Part shown: piece by piece, positions 19,011 through 29,656 of the stretch
How positions within the stretch are numbered: the stretch's first letter is position 1
Layout: each line of letters opens with the position of its first letter
Source: Vibrio intestinalis
GTDB lineage: Bacteria > Pseudomonadota > Gammaproteobacteria > Enterobacterales > Vibrionaceae
DNA length: 64,000 nucleotides
Direction of reading: 5' to 3'
Assembly (NCBI RefSeq): GCF_025195085.2
Contig: NZ_JANAVY020000002.1
Location: 210,184 to 274,183, forward strand
Notes under the pieces: model-generated
The model's database searches: none
Told to the model about the DNA's origin: nothing
Seen by the model: only the letters and a program-made list of their open reading frames with translations
Made by a program: the position numbers and the translations under genes

Positions 19011-19844
19011 ATGGAAAAGAAAACACTGCTTACACACTGTAGCGACGCACCTGGACTCATCTCCAAAATCACAAACATTTGTTATAAGCATCAGCTGAAT
19101 ATTATTCATAACAATGAATTTGTAGATAACTCGAGTGGGCACTTTTTTATGCGCACCGAACTGGAGGGGTATTTCAATGATCAAACCCTTCTTGCAGATT
19201 TAGATCAGGCGCTTCCGAGCGGAGCAAAACGTAAACTTGTCGACTCTAGCCGTAAGCGCGTCGTGATTTTGGTGACCAAAGAAGCCCACTGTTTAGGCGA
19301 TATTCTGATGAAGAACTATGATGGCAGTCTAGATATTGAAATTGCCGCCGTGGTGGGTAACTACGATACCCTACAAAACTTGACGGAAAAGTTTGATATT
19401 CCTTATCACCATGTCAGCCATGAAGGTTTATCGCGTGAAGAGCATGAGCAAGCAATGCTAAAAGTGATTGATGAATACCAAGCGGACTACTTAGTATTGG
19501 CCAAGTACATGCGCGTTCTGACCGCTGGTTTTGTTGAAAAGTATCACCACAAAATCATCAACATTCACCACAGCTTCTTACCTGCATTCATTGGCGCTAA
19601 ACCTTATCAGCAAGCGTATGACCGAGGCGTAAAGATCATTGGTGCTACGGCGCACTTCGTTACTAACGATCTCGATGAAGGTCCAATCATCAAGCAAGAT
19701 GTCATTCCTGTGGATCATAACTTCAGCGCGAAAGACATGGCTCAAGCCGGCCGCGATGTTGAGAAAAACGTTCTGAGTAAAGCGCTCAATAAAGTGGTTA
19801 ATGACCACGTGTTTGTTTATGGCAATAAGACCGTTATTTTATAA
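19011..19844 (+). CDS. purU: Formyltetrahydrofolate deformylase
   Basis: Hydrolyses 10-formyl-THF to THF and formate, supplying formate for PurT and balancing the one-carbon pool. An N-terminal ACT domain (about 1-80, ITNICYKHQLNIIHNNEFVD) is followed by the formyltransferase-like catalytic domain with NIHHSFLPAF, the AKYMRVL segment and the conserved DEGPII loop with its catalytic Asp. The open frame extends 78 bases further upstream, but the E. coli protein begins close to MHSLQRKVLRTICPD, matching the ATG at 19011 (MEKKTLLTHCSD) with GGAAG 10 bases before it. Length is 277 residues (E. coli 280). It is monocistronic. Confidence 0.95.
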   Translation: MEKKTLLTHCSDAPGLISKITNICYKHQLNIIHNNEFVDNSSGHFFMRTELEGYFNDQTLLADLDQALPSGAKRKLVDSSRKRVVILVTKEAHCLGDILMKNYDGSLDIEIAAVVGNYDTLQNLTEKFDIPYHHVSHEGLSREEHEQAMLKVIDEYQADYLVLAKYMRVLTAGFVEKYHHKIINIHHSFLPAFIGAKPYQQAYDRGVKIIGATAHFVTNDLDEGPIIKQDVIPVDHNFSAKDMAQAGRDVEKNVLSKALNKVVNDHVFVYGNKTVIL

Positions 19845-19858
19845 GCTACTTTGAACGA

Positions 19859-19890
19859 AAACGCCCTCTCACATCGAGAGGGCGTTTTTG
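19859..19890 (+). terminator. Rho-independent terminator of purU
   Basis: 12-bp stem AAACGCCCTCTC / GAGAGGGCGTTT with loop ACATC and a T5G tail, 15 bases after purU and before the end of convergent fadH. Confidence 0.92.
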
Positions 19891-19913
19891 TTTGTTGCAG
19901 GGTTAACTCGTCG

Positions 19914-21980
<2,067 letters not shown>

Positions 21981-22160
21981 TCAAACAATCGTTTACATTT
22001 TTGAAACATAACGCACTCTGTGACGTAGAAAGTTGGCAGGAACAGGCGTTCCTTGACTAGATTAATAAATGAATCCTTCCAACATCTAGCTAGAAACCAA
22101 TAGATTCAGTAGGATATAAGGTTCACCGTCAGAACCTGTGTATCCCACAGCGGAGAAAAA

Positions 22161-24011
22161 ATGAAAAAAGTATTCAAGTTTATCGGCTTGTTTTTCAAAG
22201 GGATTTGGAAACTCATCACCTTTATCCGAGTCGCCATTGTTAATTTACTGTTTTTTGCAGTGCTTGCTTCTATGTACTTCTTGTACAACTCAGCAGAAAC
22301 ACCCGTACCGCAGGTTCCGCAGTCCTCTGCATTGATCCTTAATATCTCTGGTCCTATTGTTGAGCAATCTAGCTACACCAATCCAATGGACTCATTTACT
22401 GGCTCTTTGTTTGGTAAAGATCTACCAAGAGAAAACGTGTTGTTTGACATTGTGAATACCATTCGCAAGGCCAAAGATGACTCGAACATCACCGGGATTG
22501 TTCTGGCGTTAAGAGATATGCCAGAAACGAACCTAACCAAGCTGCGCTACATCGCCAAAGCACTGAACGAGTTTAAAGCCTCAGGCAAACCGATTTACGC
22601 GGTAAGCGATTTTTACAATCAAAGCCAATACTACTTAGCAAGCTATGCTGACAAGGTTTACATGGCTCCTGACGGTGCAGTAATGATCAAAGGCTACAGC
22701 GCCTACTCGATGTACTACAAAACTCTGTTAGAGAAGCTAGATGTCAATACGCACGTATTCCGCGTGGGCACTTACAAATCGGCCATTGAACCTTTCGTGC
22801 GTGACGATATGTCTGATGCAGCGAAAGAGTCCGCGACCCGTTGGTTAGGTCAACTTTGGGGTGCTTATGTGGATGACGTCGCGACCAATCGTGAAATTAG
22901 CCCACAATCGCTCAACCCAACCATGGACGAATTCCTTGCGTTGATGAAAGAGTCTGATGGTGACTTAGCAGCGCTATCGCTCAAAGCTGGTTTGGTGGAT
23001 CAATTGGCAACCCGCCAACAAGTACGTAAAGAGATGATTGACGCCTTCGGCAGCGATGGCGGTGATAGCTATCCATACATTGATTACTACGAGTACTCAG
23101 CCACTGTTACCCCTGATTTTGACATCAACAGTGATGATATCGCGATTGTTGTCGCAAGCGGTGCCATTATGGATGGCGTACAGCCGCGCGGTACAGTAGG
23201 CGGCGACACTGTGGCTTCTTTGCTGCGCCAAGCTCGTAACGACGACAAGGTAAAAGCAGTCGTTCTACGTGTAGATAGCCCAGGCGGTAGTGCATTTGCC
23301 TCAGAAGTTATCCGCAACGAAATCCAAGCGTTAAAAGAAGCGGGCAAACCTGTCGTGGTTTCTATGTCTAGCCTTGCTGCATCTGGCGGTTACTGGATCT
23401 CAATGAGTGCAGATCAAATCATCGCTCAGCCGACCACTTTGACTGGTTCTATCGGTATTTTCAGTGTCATCACCACCTTTGAAAAAGGTCTGAACAACAT
23501 TGGCGTTTACACTGACGGCGTGGGTACCTCACCATTCTCAGGTATCGGCGTGACCACGGGCCTTACTGAAGACGCAGCAGACGCATTCCAAATGGGCATT
23601 GAGCATGGTTACCATCGCTTTATCAACTTGGTAAGCACTAACCGTGATATTGCCATTGATAACATGCCAAACATCGCTGAAGGCCGTGTATGGACAGGTC
23701 AAGACGCACTAGAGCGTGGCCTAGTTGATAAGATGGGTGATTTTGACGATGCGGTTGCGCTAGCTGCAAAACTGGCAGAGCTTGAAAACTACAACCTTTA
23801 CTGGGTTGAAGAGCCGCTTTCACCTGCAGAGCAGTTCTTCCAAGATTTCATGAACCAAGTAAAAGTAAACCTTGGCCTTGATGTCAGCTCAATGCTGCCG
23901 AAAGCCCTTCAACCTGCTGCTACACAGCTAGTTGAAGACGCGAGTTTACTGAACAGTTTCAACGATCCAAAAGGCCATTACGCCTTCTGTTTAAACTGCC
24001 AAGTCCAGTAA
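22161..24011 (+). CDS. sppA: Signal peptide peptidase SppA, 67K type
   Basis: Inner-membrane serine protease that degrades cleaved signal peptides. A membrane anchor lies at about residues 15-42; two tandem S49 domains follow. The Ser/Lys dyad is Lys206 (YKSAIEPF, N-terminal domain) and Ser408 (SLAASGGYW, C-terminal domain), corresponding to Lys209 and Ser409 in E. coli. At 616 residues it is the double-domain long form. The C-terminal FNDPKGHYAFCLNC is also conserved with E. coli. A GGAG Shine-Dalgarno (GCGGAGAAAAA) precedes the ATG. It is followed by its own terminator and then ansA, the same neighbour as in E. coli. Confidence 0.96.
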   Translation: MKKVFKFIGLFFKGIWKLITFIRVAIVNLLFFAVLASMYFLYNSAETPVPQVPQSSALILNISGPIVEQSSYTNPMDSFTGSLFGKDLPRENVLFDIVNTIRKAKDDSNITGIVLALRDMPETNLTKLRYIAKALNEFKASGKPIYAVSDFYNQSQYYLASYADKVYMAPDGAVMIKGYSAYSMYYKTLLEKLDVNTHVFRVGTYKSAIEPFVRDDMSDAAKESATRWLGQLWGAYVDDVATNREISPQSLNPTMDEFLALMKESDGDLAALSLKAGLVDQLATRQQVRKEMIDAFGSDGGDSYPYIDYYEYSATVTPDFDINSDDIAIVVASGAIMDGVQPRGTVGGDTVASLLRQARNDDKVKAVVLRVDSPGGSAFASEVIRNEIQALKEAGKPVVVSMSSLAASGGYWISMSADQIIAQPTTLTGSIGIFSVITTFEKGLNNIGVYTDGVGTSPFSGIGVTTGLTEDAADAFQMGIEHGYHRFINLVSTNRDIAIDNMPNIAEGRVWTGQDALERGLVDKMGDFDDAVALAAKLAELENYNLYWVEEPLSPAEQFFQDFMNQVKVNLGLDVSSMLPKALQPAATQLVEDASLLNSFNDPKGHYAFCLNCQVQ

Positions 24012-24062
24012 CCGTACACTATTTGAGCGTTTAAACCTATATGCGCTCTAGGCCACAATTAG

Positions 24063-24094
24063 AGGGGTATGTCTGTGCGACATGCCCCTTTTTA
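24063..24094 (+). terminator. Rho-independent terminator of sppA
   Basis: 11-bp stem AGGGGTATGTC / GACATGCCCCT (one G-T pair), loop TGTGC, and a T5 run, about 50 bases after sppA. Confidence 0.88.
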
Positions 24095-24157
24095 TTGGTG
24101 AAGAATTGTTTATAATCCCCCGCTCTGTTCCCCCTACAATTAAACTGGTTTCGAGCA

Positions 24158-25174
24158 ATGGCAAGAAAACACATCTATATCGCCTACACGGGCGGTACCA
24201 TTGGTATGCAGAAGTCACATGATCACGGTTACGTGCCTGTTGCGGGCTTTATGGAAAAGCAACTTGCAAGCATGCCAGAGTTCCAACGTCCGGAAATGCC
24301 GGAATTCACGATCCATGAGTATGATCCACTGATCGACTCTTCCGACATGACCCCTGCCGACTGGCAACAAATCGCAGACGACATCCGAGATAACTACGAT
24401 AAATACGATGGCTTTGTGATTTTGCACGGTACAGACACAATGGCGTACACCGCTTCTGCACTGTCGTTTATGTTTGAAAACTTAGCCAAACCAGTCATTG
24501 TTACTGGTTCACAAATTCCGCTAGCGGAATTGCGTTCAGATGGCCAAGCAAACCTACTTAACGCTTTACACATCGCGGCGAACTACCCAATCAATGAAGT
24601 GACCCTGTTCTTCAACAACAAGTTGATGCGCGGTAACCGCAGCACGAAATCACACGCTGATGGCTTTAATGCGTTCACTTCACCAAACCTACCTCCTCTG
24701 CTTGAGGCGGGTATCAATATTCAAATCAGCAGCGACATTAAAGTGAATGAACAACCTGAAGGTGAGTTCAAAGTTCACGATATTACCCCGCAGCCGATTG
24801 GCGTTATCACTATGTACCCGGGCATCTCTCATGAAGTGATCCGCAACACCTTGTTGCAACCGGTCAACGCGATGATTCTACTCACCTTTGGTGTGGGTAA
24901 TGCGCCACAAAACCCAGAGCTACTGGCTCACTTAAAAGATGCGTCACAGCGCGGCGTGTTAGTCGTAAACTTAACTCAATGCCTTGCCGGTAAAGTGAAT
25001 ATGGGCGGCTACGCGACAGGTTGTGCTTTGGCAGAATCAGGCGTGATCAGTGGTTACGATATGACACCAGAAGCGGCGCTAGCAAAACTGCACTTCTTAT
25101 TAAGCCAAGGCTTAACTTACGAACAAGTTAAAGTGAAGATGCAGCAAGTACTGCGTGGTGAGATGAGTATCTAA
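24158..25174 (+). CDS. ansA: L-asparaginase I, cytoplasmic
   Basis: Hydrolyses L-asparagine to aspartate and ammonia. It has no signal peptide, consistent with the low-affinity cytoplasmic type I enzyme. The first catalytic Thr is in YTGGTIGM at residue 13 or so, and the second catalytic triad motif HGTDTMAYTASAL is near residue 90; the lysine of the KSHADGF segment follows. The length is 338 residues, the same as E. coli AnsA, and the sppA-ansA order is shared with E. coli. It has its own terminator downstream and one 64 bases upstream, so it is probably transcribed separately from sppA. Confidence 0.96.
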   Translation: MARKHIYIAYTGGTIGMQKSHDHGYVPVAGFMEKQLASMPEFQRPEMPEFTIHEYDPLIDSSDMTPADWQQIADDIRDNYDKYDGFVILHGTDTMAYTASALSFMFENLAKPVIVTGSQIPLAELRSDGQANLLNALHIAANYPINEVTLFFNNKLMRGNRSTKSHADGFNAFTSPNLPPLLEAGINIQISSDIKVNEQPEGEFKVHDITPQPIGVITMYPGISHEVIRNTLLQPVNAMILLTFGVGNAPQNPELLAHLKDASQRGVLVVNLTQCLAGKVNMGGYATGCALAESGVISGYDMTPEAALAKLHFLLSQGLTYEQVKVKMQQVLRGEMSI

Positions 25175-25191
25175 CTCAAATTGATATAGCT

Positions 25192-25220
25192 AAAGCCAGC
25201 GTTCTTCGCTGGCTTTTTTG
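25192..25220 (+). terminator. Rho-independent terminator of ansA
   Basis: 10-bp stem AAAGCCAGCG / CGCTGGCTTT with loop TTCTT and a T-rich tail, 17 bases after ansA. Confidence 0.92.
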
Positions 25221-25233
25221 TTTTAGGCGAGAA

Positions 25234-26112
25234 TTAGCTACGGCGAAACAAACTTGTCAGCTTACCGTCAGTACGATAGAGAATCAGCGCGAACAAGATA
25301 AGTGAGCAACCAACCATTTTATTGAGCGACATCTGCTCTCCGTACCACGCGATACTGAGAAACACCGTCCAGATAGGCTCCAAAATCATAATCAGCGCCG
25401 CATTGCCCGGCACGATCTGCTTTTGCGCGGTAGTTTGCATGACGTAACGCAGCGCAGTGGCCAAGATGGTACTAGCCGCAAACCAACCCCAAATTGAGGG
25501 CTCAATATACACCGGAACCGTTTCAAACAACGTGCTTGCCACTAAGCCAATCACACCTGTGACAAACAGCTGAATACAAGTTAGCAGTAAAATAGGCAAG
25601 GTCTTGGAGTACTTACTGTTTACATTAAAATGCAGCGCCAGAATCACCGCATTGAACAAAAACCACAGCTGACTGCTCGAACTTTGCCAACCATCTTTAA
25701 GTGACAGGAAAGCCAAGCCACAAATGGCCACAGGCAGCGATACCCAAAAAATACGTTTCGGACGCTGACCAAACAGCACCCATGCAACAAACGGCACCAT
25801 CAGCATAGATAGGCTAAGAATAAACGCCCCTTCACCCAAAGTGTCACTAATGGAAATCGCATGTATCCAGCTCATTAGAGCCGTGGCAAGTAAACACCCT
25901 ACTAAGGCAGCGGAGCGAATATCTCGCCAGCTAGCGCGTCGCAGCGAACCTAAGCAAAATGGCAACAAACAGAGAGAAGCGAGTAGAAAGCGCAGACCGA
26001 CAAAGCCAAATGGAGGCAAACCTTGTATGGTTTCTTTGGAAAAGATCCATCCTAACGCCGACAAGATGGTGGCGCATACTAGTATGGCGGCTGCTTTTTG
26101 TTCAGGTTTCAC
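25234..26112 (-). CDS. EamA/DMT-family transporter
   Basis: Inner-membrane protein of 292 residues made of two EamA repeats, about ten transmembrane helices in total (first repeat about 5-140, second about 150-285). The drug/metabolite transporter superfamily exports metabolites, amino acids or drugs; the substrate cannot be predicted. The second repeat ends with the typical ALIMILEPIWTVFLSIAWYGE segment, in which Glu follows a Pro-containing helix. It is monocistronic, convergent with ansA and separated by 264 bases from the next gene upstream. Nothing in the context suggests a substrate. Confidence 0.88.
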   Translation of the reverse strand: MKPEQKAAAILVCATILSALGWIFSKETIQGLPPFGFVGLRFLLASLCLLPFCLGSLRRASWRDIRSAALVGCLLATALMSWIHAISISDTLGEGAFILSLSMLMVPFVAWVLFGQRPKRIFWVSLPVAICGLAFLSLKDGWQSSSSQLWFLFNAVILALHFNVNSKYSKTLPILLLTCIQLFVTGVIGLVASTLFETVPVYIEPSIWGWFAASTILATALRYVMQTTAQKQIVPGNAALIMILEPIWTVFLSIAWYGEQMSLNKMVGCSLILFALILYRTDGKLTSLFRRS

Positions 26113-26317
26113 TATTGGCGCTCGATCTATTCACTTTTTAGAAACTGGTTTAGGTTTTAGCGAGCCCAAATAACAACCCACTCAATAAATCATGCCAGTT
26201 CAAGCCGCTAAACGCGATATGCGCCGTAACTTTTTTATCACACAATGAGAATCTTGTAACAAATGTTACAAGATTAGTTTTACCTCTTCGCTCTAAGAGC
26301 CAACAAAGATAAAGACC

Positions 26318-26351
26318 GTAAAAATACAAAAGCCGGCATCTGCCAGCTTTT
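26318..26351 (-). terminator. Rho-independent terminator of the F420-reductase-like gene
   Basis: Stem of ten pairs AAAAGC.GGC / GCC.GCTTTT (one G-U pair in the minus-strand RNA) with loop AGAT and a TTTTGTATTTTT tail, 25 bases past the stop codon. Confidence 0.8.
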
Positions 26352-26376
26352 ACTCGTCAAATCCAGTTATCGAGGT

Positions 26377-27045
26377 TTAGACCACTCCCGCCCAAGCACT
26401 GAGTGGTAATTCTTCATCTCGCTTGGCTTTCGACAGCGCTTGCTGCATTTCGGCCACATTCAAAGGGAAGCAATAGGCAGGTTTGCTGCGCTCATAACGC
26501 CAGCTTTCAGTGAGGTTACCGCCATCAATTGGGTCATACCCTAGCTCATCCACCAAGGCCATAACTTGCTGCTTAGCTTGTTGATCATCACTCGCCACAG
26601 GTAACGCTCGGCGGCTCGGGTTTCCTTTTGGCAAAGCATCACGATTAATGTGCGCAGCGATAATGTTGCTGAATACTTTCACAACCGTTGATTGAGATAA
26701 ATGTCGAGCTAACAACTCACTGGTTGTCGCTTCAAAGTTGTCTAACGCGGCTATCGCACCATCACGCTCTGGGTAGTAATTATTTACGTCAAGCACCACC
26801 TTCCCAGCAAGAGCTTCAACAGGTAGCTGGCCAATATTAGAAAACGGGATTGCGACTACAATTGTCTCTGCGAAGTGACAAGCGTCTTGAACCGTACCAA
26901 GTTGCGCTTGAGGTAAGCTCCCCATCAAGCTAAATAGTGTTTTTGGTTCGCGCGAGTTAGCAATGAGTACCTCATGGCCATGGCTTATTAATAACTCAGC
27001 GATTGCTTTACCCACGAACCCTGCTCCGATAATACCTATCTTCAT
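26377..27045 (-). CDS. NADPH-dependent F420 reductase-like oxidoreductase
   Basis: 222-residue NAD(P)-binding protein. A Rossmann nucleotide-binding motif GIIGAGFVGKAIAE opens the protein, and the rest follows the COG2085 family (F420-dependent NADP reductase and ferric-reductase-like proteins): VVVAIPFSNI, VVLDVNNYYPERDG and VVKVFSNIIAAHI are conserved segments. Vibrio is not known to make F420, so the true cofactor partner is probably another flavin or the protein is a simple NADPH-dependent reductase. It is divergent from a LysR regulator gene 176 bases away, a layout in which the regulator often controls the enzyme gene. Confidence 0.85.
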   Translation of the reverse strand: MKIGIIGAGFVGKAIAELLISHGHEVLIANSREPKTLFSLMGSLPQAQLGTVQDACHFAETIVVAIPFSNIGQLPVEALAGKVVLDVNNYYPERDGAIAALDNFEATTSELLARHLSQSTVVKVFSNIIAAHINRDALPKGNPSRRALPVASDDQQAKQQVMALVDELGYDPIDGGNLTESWRYERSKPAYCFPLNVAEMQQALSKAKRDEELPLSAWAGVV

Positions 27046-27221
27046 GTTTTACATCCTTTTTCATTCCATTTAGCGAAGAGCGACTCATGCAATATCTTCC
27101 CCCTTCATCTCACTTAGGCTAATGTTATTACCGCTTATTTACTTGTTAAATGGACGAACAATTTAAACACTAACAACCAAAAGTTGTGAATATAGCCGTT
27201 GTTGATGTAGAGGTAGTGAAT

Positions 27222-28109
27222 ATGGATAAACTCAGCGCAATGTCGACCTTCATCCAAACCGTTGAAGGCGGCTCCTTCACTGCCGCAGGCAAAAAGCTCG
27301 GTATTTCTCAGCAGATGGTAGCTAAGCAAGTGGCTAATCTAGAGCAAACACTTGGCGCGACTTTGCTACAAAGAACCACACGTAGCCACCAGCTCACTGC
27401 TTTTGGTGATGCCTACTACAAGCGCTGCAAACAAATTCTGCAAGATATTAAAGCCGCCGAGCAGCTTAGCGACTCTCTGATTAACACGCCCTCAGGCACG
27501 TTAAAGATCAGTGCGCCAAGAACCTTCGGAGCTTTTAGCCTTACAGCTTTTCTGGCTGACTTTCTCAATCGCTATCCAGAGATTGGCGTAGAAGTGCATT
27601 TATCTGACGAGTACGTTGATATTCAACAAAGTGATTTCGATGCGGTGTTTCGAGTCGGAAAATTAGAAGATTCAAACCTAGTGGCGCGCCCGCTGATGGA
27701 TTACAAGCTGCTTTGCTGCGCTTCTCCTAGCTACCTTAAGCGTTACGGCACACCTTTAACCCCTACAGATTTAGAGCAGCACCAATGCTTAGGGTATTTA
27801 TTTGAAGGGGCGATGAACTATAACCGCTGGCACTTTTACCAAAACGGTTCAGCCCTCAAGATAGAGATTGAATCTCGCCTTAAAGTGAATGAGAGTCGAG
27901 CATTGCTGTCAGCCATGGTGAATGGCTTTGGTATCGCGATGGTACCAGAACTCATGGTGAGCAAAGAACTCAACTCTGGTGAACTTGTACAAGTGCTACC
28001 TGACTATCAAACCCCAGCGCGCAACTTCCATCTTGTCTATCGTCAAGACCGATACCAAACCGCTACCATGCAGGCATTTATTGAGGCCGTTATCGACCGG
28101 TATCGATAG
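27222..28109 (+). CDS. LysR-family transcriptional regulator
   Basis: 295-residue regulator: N-terminal winged helix-turn-helix (about 1-60, MSTFIQTVEGGSFTAAGKKLGISQQMVAKQVANLE in outline) and a C-terminal substrate-binding effector domain (about 90-290). The frame opens at a GTG-type start at 27186; the ATG at 27222 is preferred because AGAGG lies 8 bases before it and the protein then begins with the family-typical MDKLSAMSTF. It is divergent from the F420-reductase-like gene and probably regulates it. The effector is unknown. The helix-turn-helix resembles the aminoethyl/CrgA-like group of LysR proteins. Confidence 0.9.
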   Translation: MDKLSAMSTFIQTVEGGSFTAAGKKLGISQQMVAKQVANLEQTLGATLLQRTTRSHQLTAFGDAYYKRCKQILQDIKAAEQLSDSLINTPSGTLKISAPRTFGAFSLTAFLADFLNRYPEIGVEVHLSDEYVDIQQSDFDAVFRVGKLEDSNLVARPLMDYKLLCCASPSYLKRYGTPLTPTDLEQHQCLGYLFEGAMNYNRWHFYQNGSALKIEIESRLKVNESRALLSAMVNGFGIAMVPELMVSKELNSGELVQVLPDYQTPARNFHLVYRQDRYQTATMQAFIEAVIDRYR

Positions 28110-28262
28110 AGACAAACAAATCAAAAAATAAATTTCGCGTTTTTTTCTAATTTTCGTACCTAGGTTCATTTCTCGCTCACGGGCAAACTTAATCCCATCG
28201 AGACAGGCAGCGCATTCCCCCTTTAGCGCTAAGCAAACCAGAATCACCGTGAGGATAGCGAA

Positions 28263-28808
28263 ATGGATTTGAACAAAGTAACAGACCAAGTAAAACAAAA
28301 AGTCGATATCGAAAAAATTAAAGCCAACGCTGAGCAGGCAAAAAGCCAAATTGAACATTCCGGCATTGCTGACAATCCAAAAGCCAAGATTGGCATTATT
28401 GCTGGCGGTGCATTGTTGCTATTAGGCGTAGGGTGGATGCTATTTGGTGGTTCAAGCAATAGCAGCGACATGTTGGCGCAAAGCTTCCCAACCGATGCTT
28501 CGACTCAAGAACAATGCGAGTTCGTTGGCGACTACAATTACGCTTTGTATGCCGCTTCGATTGAAGGCATGAGCGCAGATGACATACGCGACCAAATGAA
28601 AAACGACATCAAAGACCCATCGGACATGCCAAAGTCAGCAGCGAAATACTTCTACAGCAAAAAAGTGAGTGCATTCGATAATGTCGACCGCTTAGTAAAA
28701 AGTGCCAATTCAGCAGAAGTCGCTAACGCGTCTGAAAGTGAGATTCAAAGACAGCTTGAGAAAAAGCGTAGCCGCGAAGTGAAACGCTGCCTAAGTAAAG
28801 CTCTGTAA
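28263..28808 (+). CDS. Single-pass membrane protein of unknown function
   Basis: 181-residue protein. The first 40 residues are a Lys-rich, coiled-coil-like helix (VTDQVKQKVDIEKIKANAEQAK), followed by one membrane segment at about 43-62 (IGIIAGGALLLLGVGWMLF) and a charged domain of about 115 residues with two Cys (in QCEFVGDYN and KRCLSKAL), which could form a disulfide if periplasmic. The start has GAGG 8 bases upstream. The gene is monocistronic, with a hairpin terminator 44 bases downstream. I do not recognise a named family. Confidence 0.8.
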   Translation: MDLNKVTDQVKQKVDIEKIKANAEQAKSQIEHSGIADNPKAKIGIIAGGALLLLGVGWMLFGGSSNSSDMLAQSFPTDASTQEQCEFVGDYNYALYAASIEGMSADDIRDQMKNDIKDPSDMPKSAAKYFYSKKVSAFDNVDRLVKSANSAEVANASESEIQRQLEKKRSREVKRCLSKAL

Positions 28809-28851
28809 CCAATTCGCGCCAAATCTCCTCAGCAGTACCCTTAATTGGCGC

Positions 28852-28895
28852 AAAGCTCCCTAAGCAACTTCATAGTACTTAGGGAGCTTTATTTG
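28852..28895 (+). terminator. Probable terminator between convergent genes
   Basis: 13-bp stem AAAGCTCCCTAAG / CTTAGGGAGCTTT with a 13-base loop and a short T-rich tail. It lies between the small membrane protein gene and the end of the glutathione S-transferase gene. Confidence 0.75.
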
Positions 28896-28897
28896 TT

Positions 28898-29545
28898 CTA
28901 AACCTCTATACCGGCTTCGTCTTCTTCGACAATGTCGGTTTCTTCACTCGCCTCTGCTAACCAACGCTGAATAGCTGCACTGCTTAGCACTTTCTGCGCG
29001 TATTGCTCGGCGAGAGGCGACAGCTCTATGCCATAAGTTTTGAATCGCAATACCACAGGCGCATACATCGCATCAGCAATCGACCACTCACCAAATAGCC
29101 ACTCATCCGGGAATACCTGCATCTGCTGTGACCAAATTTGGTCAATGCGCGCTATCTCTTGCTTAGCGCCTTCGCTGATTTCGACTCTGCGTTTCGCGCG
29201 GCAGTTCATTGGCATTTCATTACGCAGATTGAAAAAACCAGAATGCATCTCTGCTGAAATAGCTCGCGCTAATGCACGCTGCCCTGCATCGTTTGGCCAT
29301 GCTTGCCCATCAAGATACTGCTCATTTACATATTCCAATATGGCTAATGAGTCCCACACAGCGGTTTGCTTATCAACCAATGTCGGCACTTTCGCAGTGG
29401 GTGTTACCTCTTCAAGGGTGGTATAAAAGTCTGGCGTAAAGAGCTTTAACTTAATGAACTCTACATCCAAATTGTATTGGGCAAATATCAGCCACGCGCG
29501 CAATGACCATGTCGAATAATTTTGATTGGCAATAAACAGTTGCAT
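28898..29545 (-). CDS. Glutathione S-transferase family protein
   Basis: 215-residue protein with an N-terminal thioredoxin-like GST domain (MQLFIANQNYSTWSLRAWL; the Ser of NYSTWSLR is the likely glutathione-activating residue) and a C-terminal helical domain. The cis-Pro region VTPTAKVPTLVD, about residue 50, is typical. It resembles the uncharacterised bacterial YfcF/YliJ-type GSTs. The start at 29545 is preferred over 29569 because AAGGA lies 7 bases before it. It is divergent from a LysR regulator gene, with a 111-base gap that should hold both promoters. Confidence 0.88.
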   Translation of the reverse strand: MQLFIANQNYSTWSLRAWLIFAQYNLDVEFIKLKLFTPDFYTTLEEVTPTAKVPTLVDKQTAVWDSLAILEYVNEQYLDGQAWPNDAGQRALARAISAEMHSGFFNLRNEMPMNCRAKRRVEISEGAKQEIARIDQIWSQQMQVFPDEWLFGEWSIADAMYAPVVLRFKTYGIELSPLAEQYAQKVLSSAAIQRWLAEASEETDIVEEDEAGIEV

Positions 29546-29656
29546 TCCTTTTTCCTTGTCTCTTAACATCTACAAACAGATTAAAGGATTGTTTATTGGC
29601 CAACTAACGGATAGTTTTGATGGCATATATTGATAAAAACGATGGGTTAGACCGAT

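Noticed and set aside
22046..22080. Sigma70 promoter with TTGACT before sppA
   Set aside because: No acceptable -10 hexamer lies 16-18 bases downstream, so it was not annotated.
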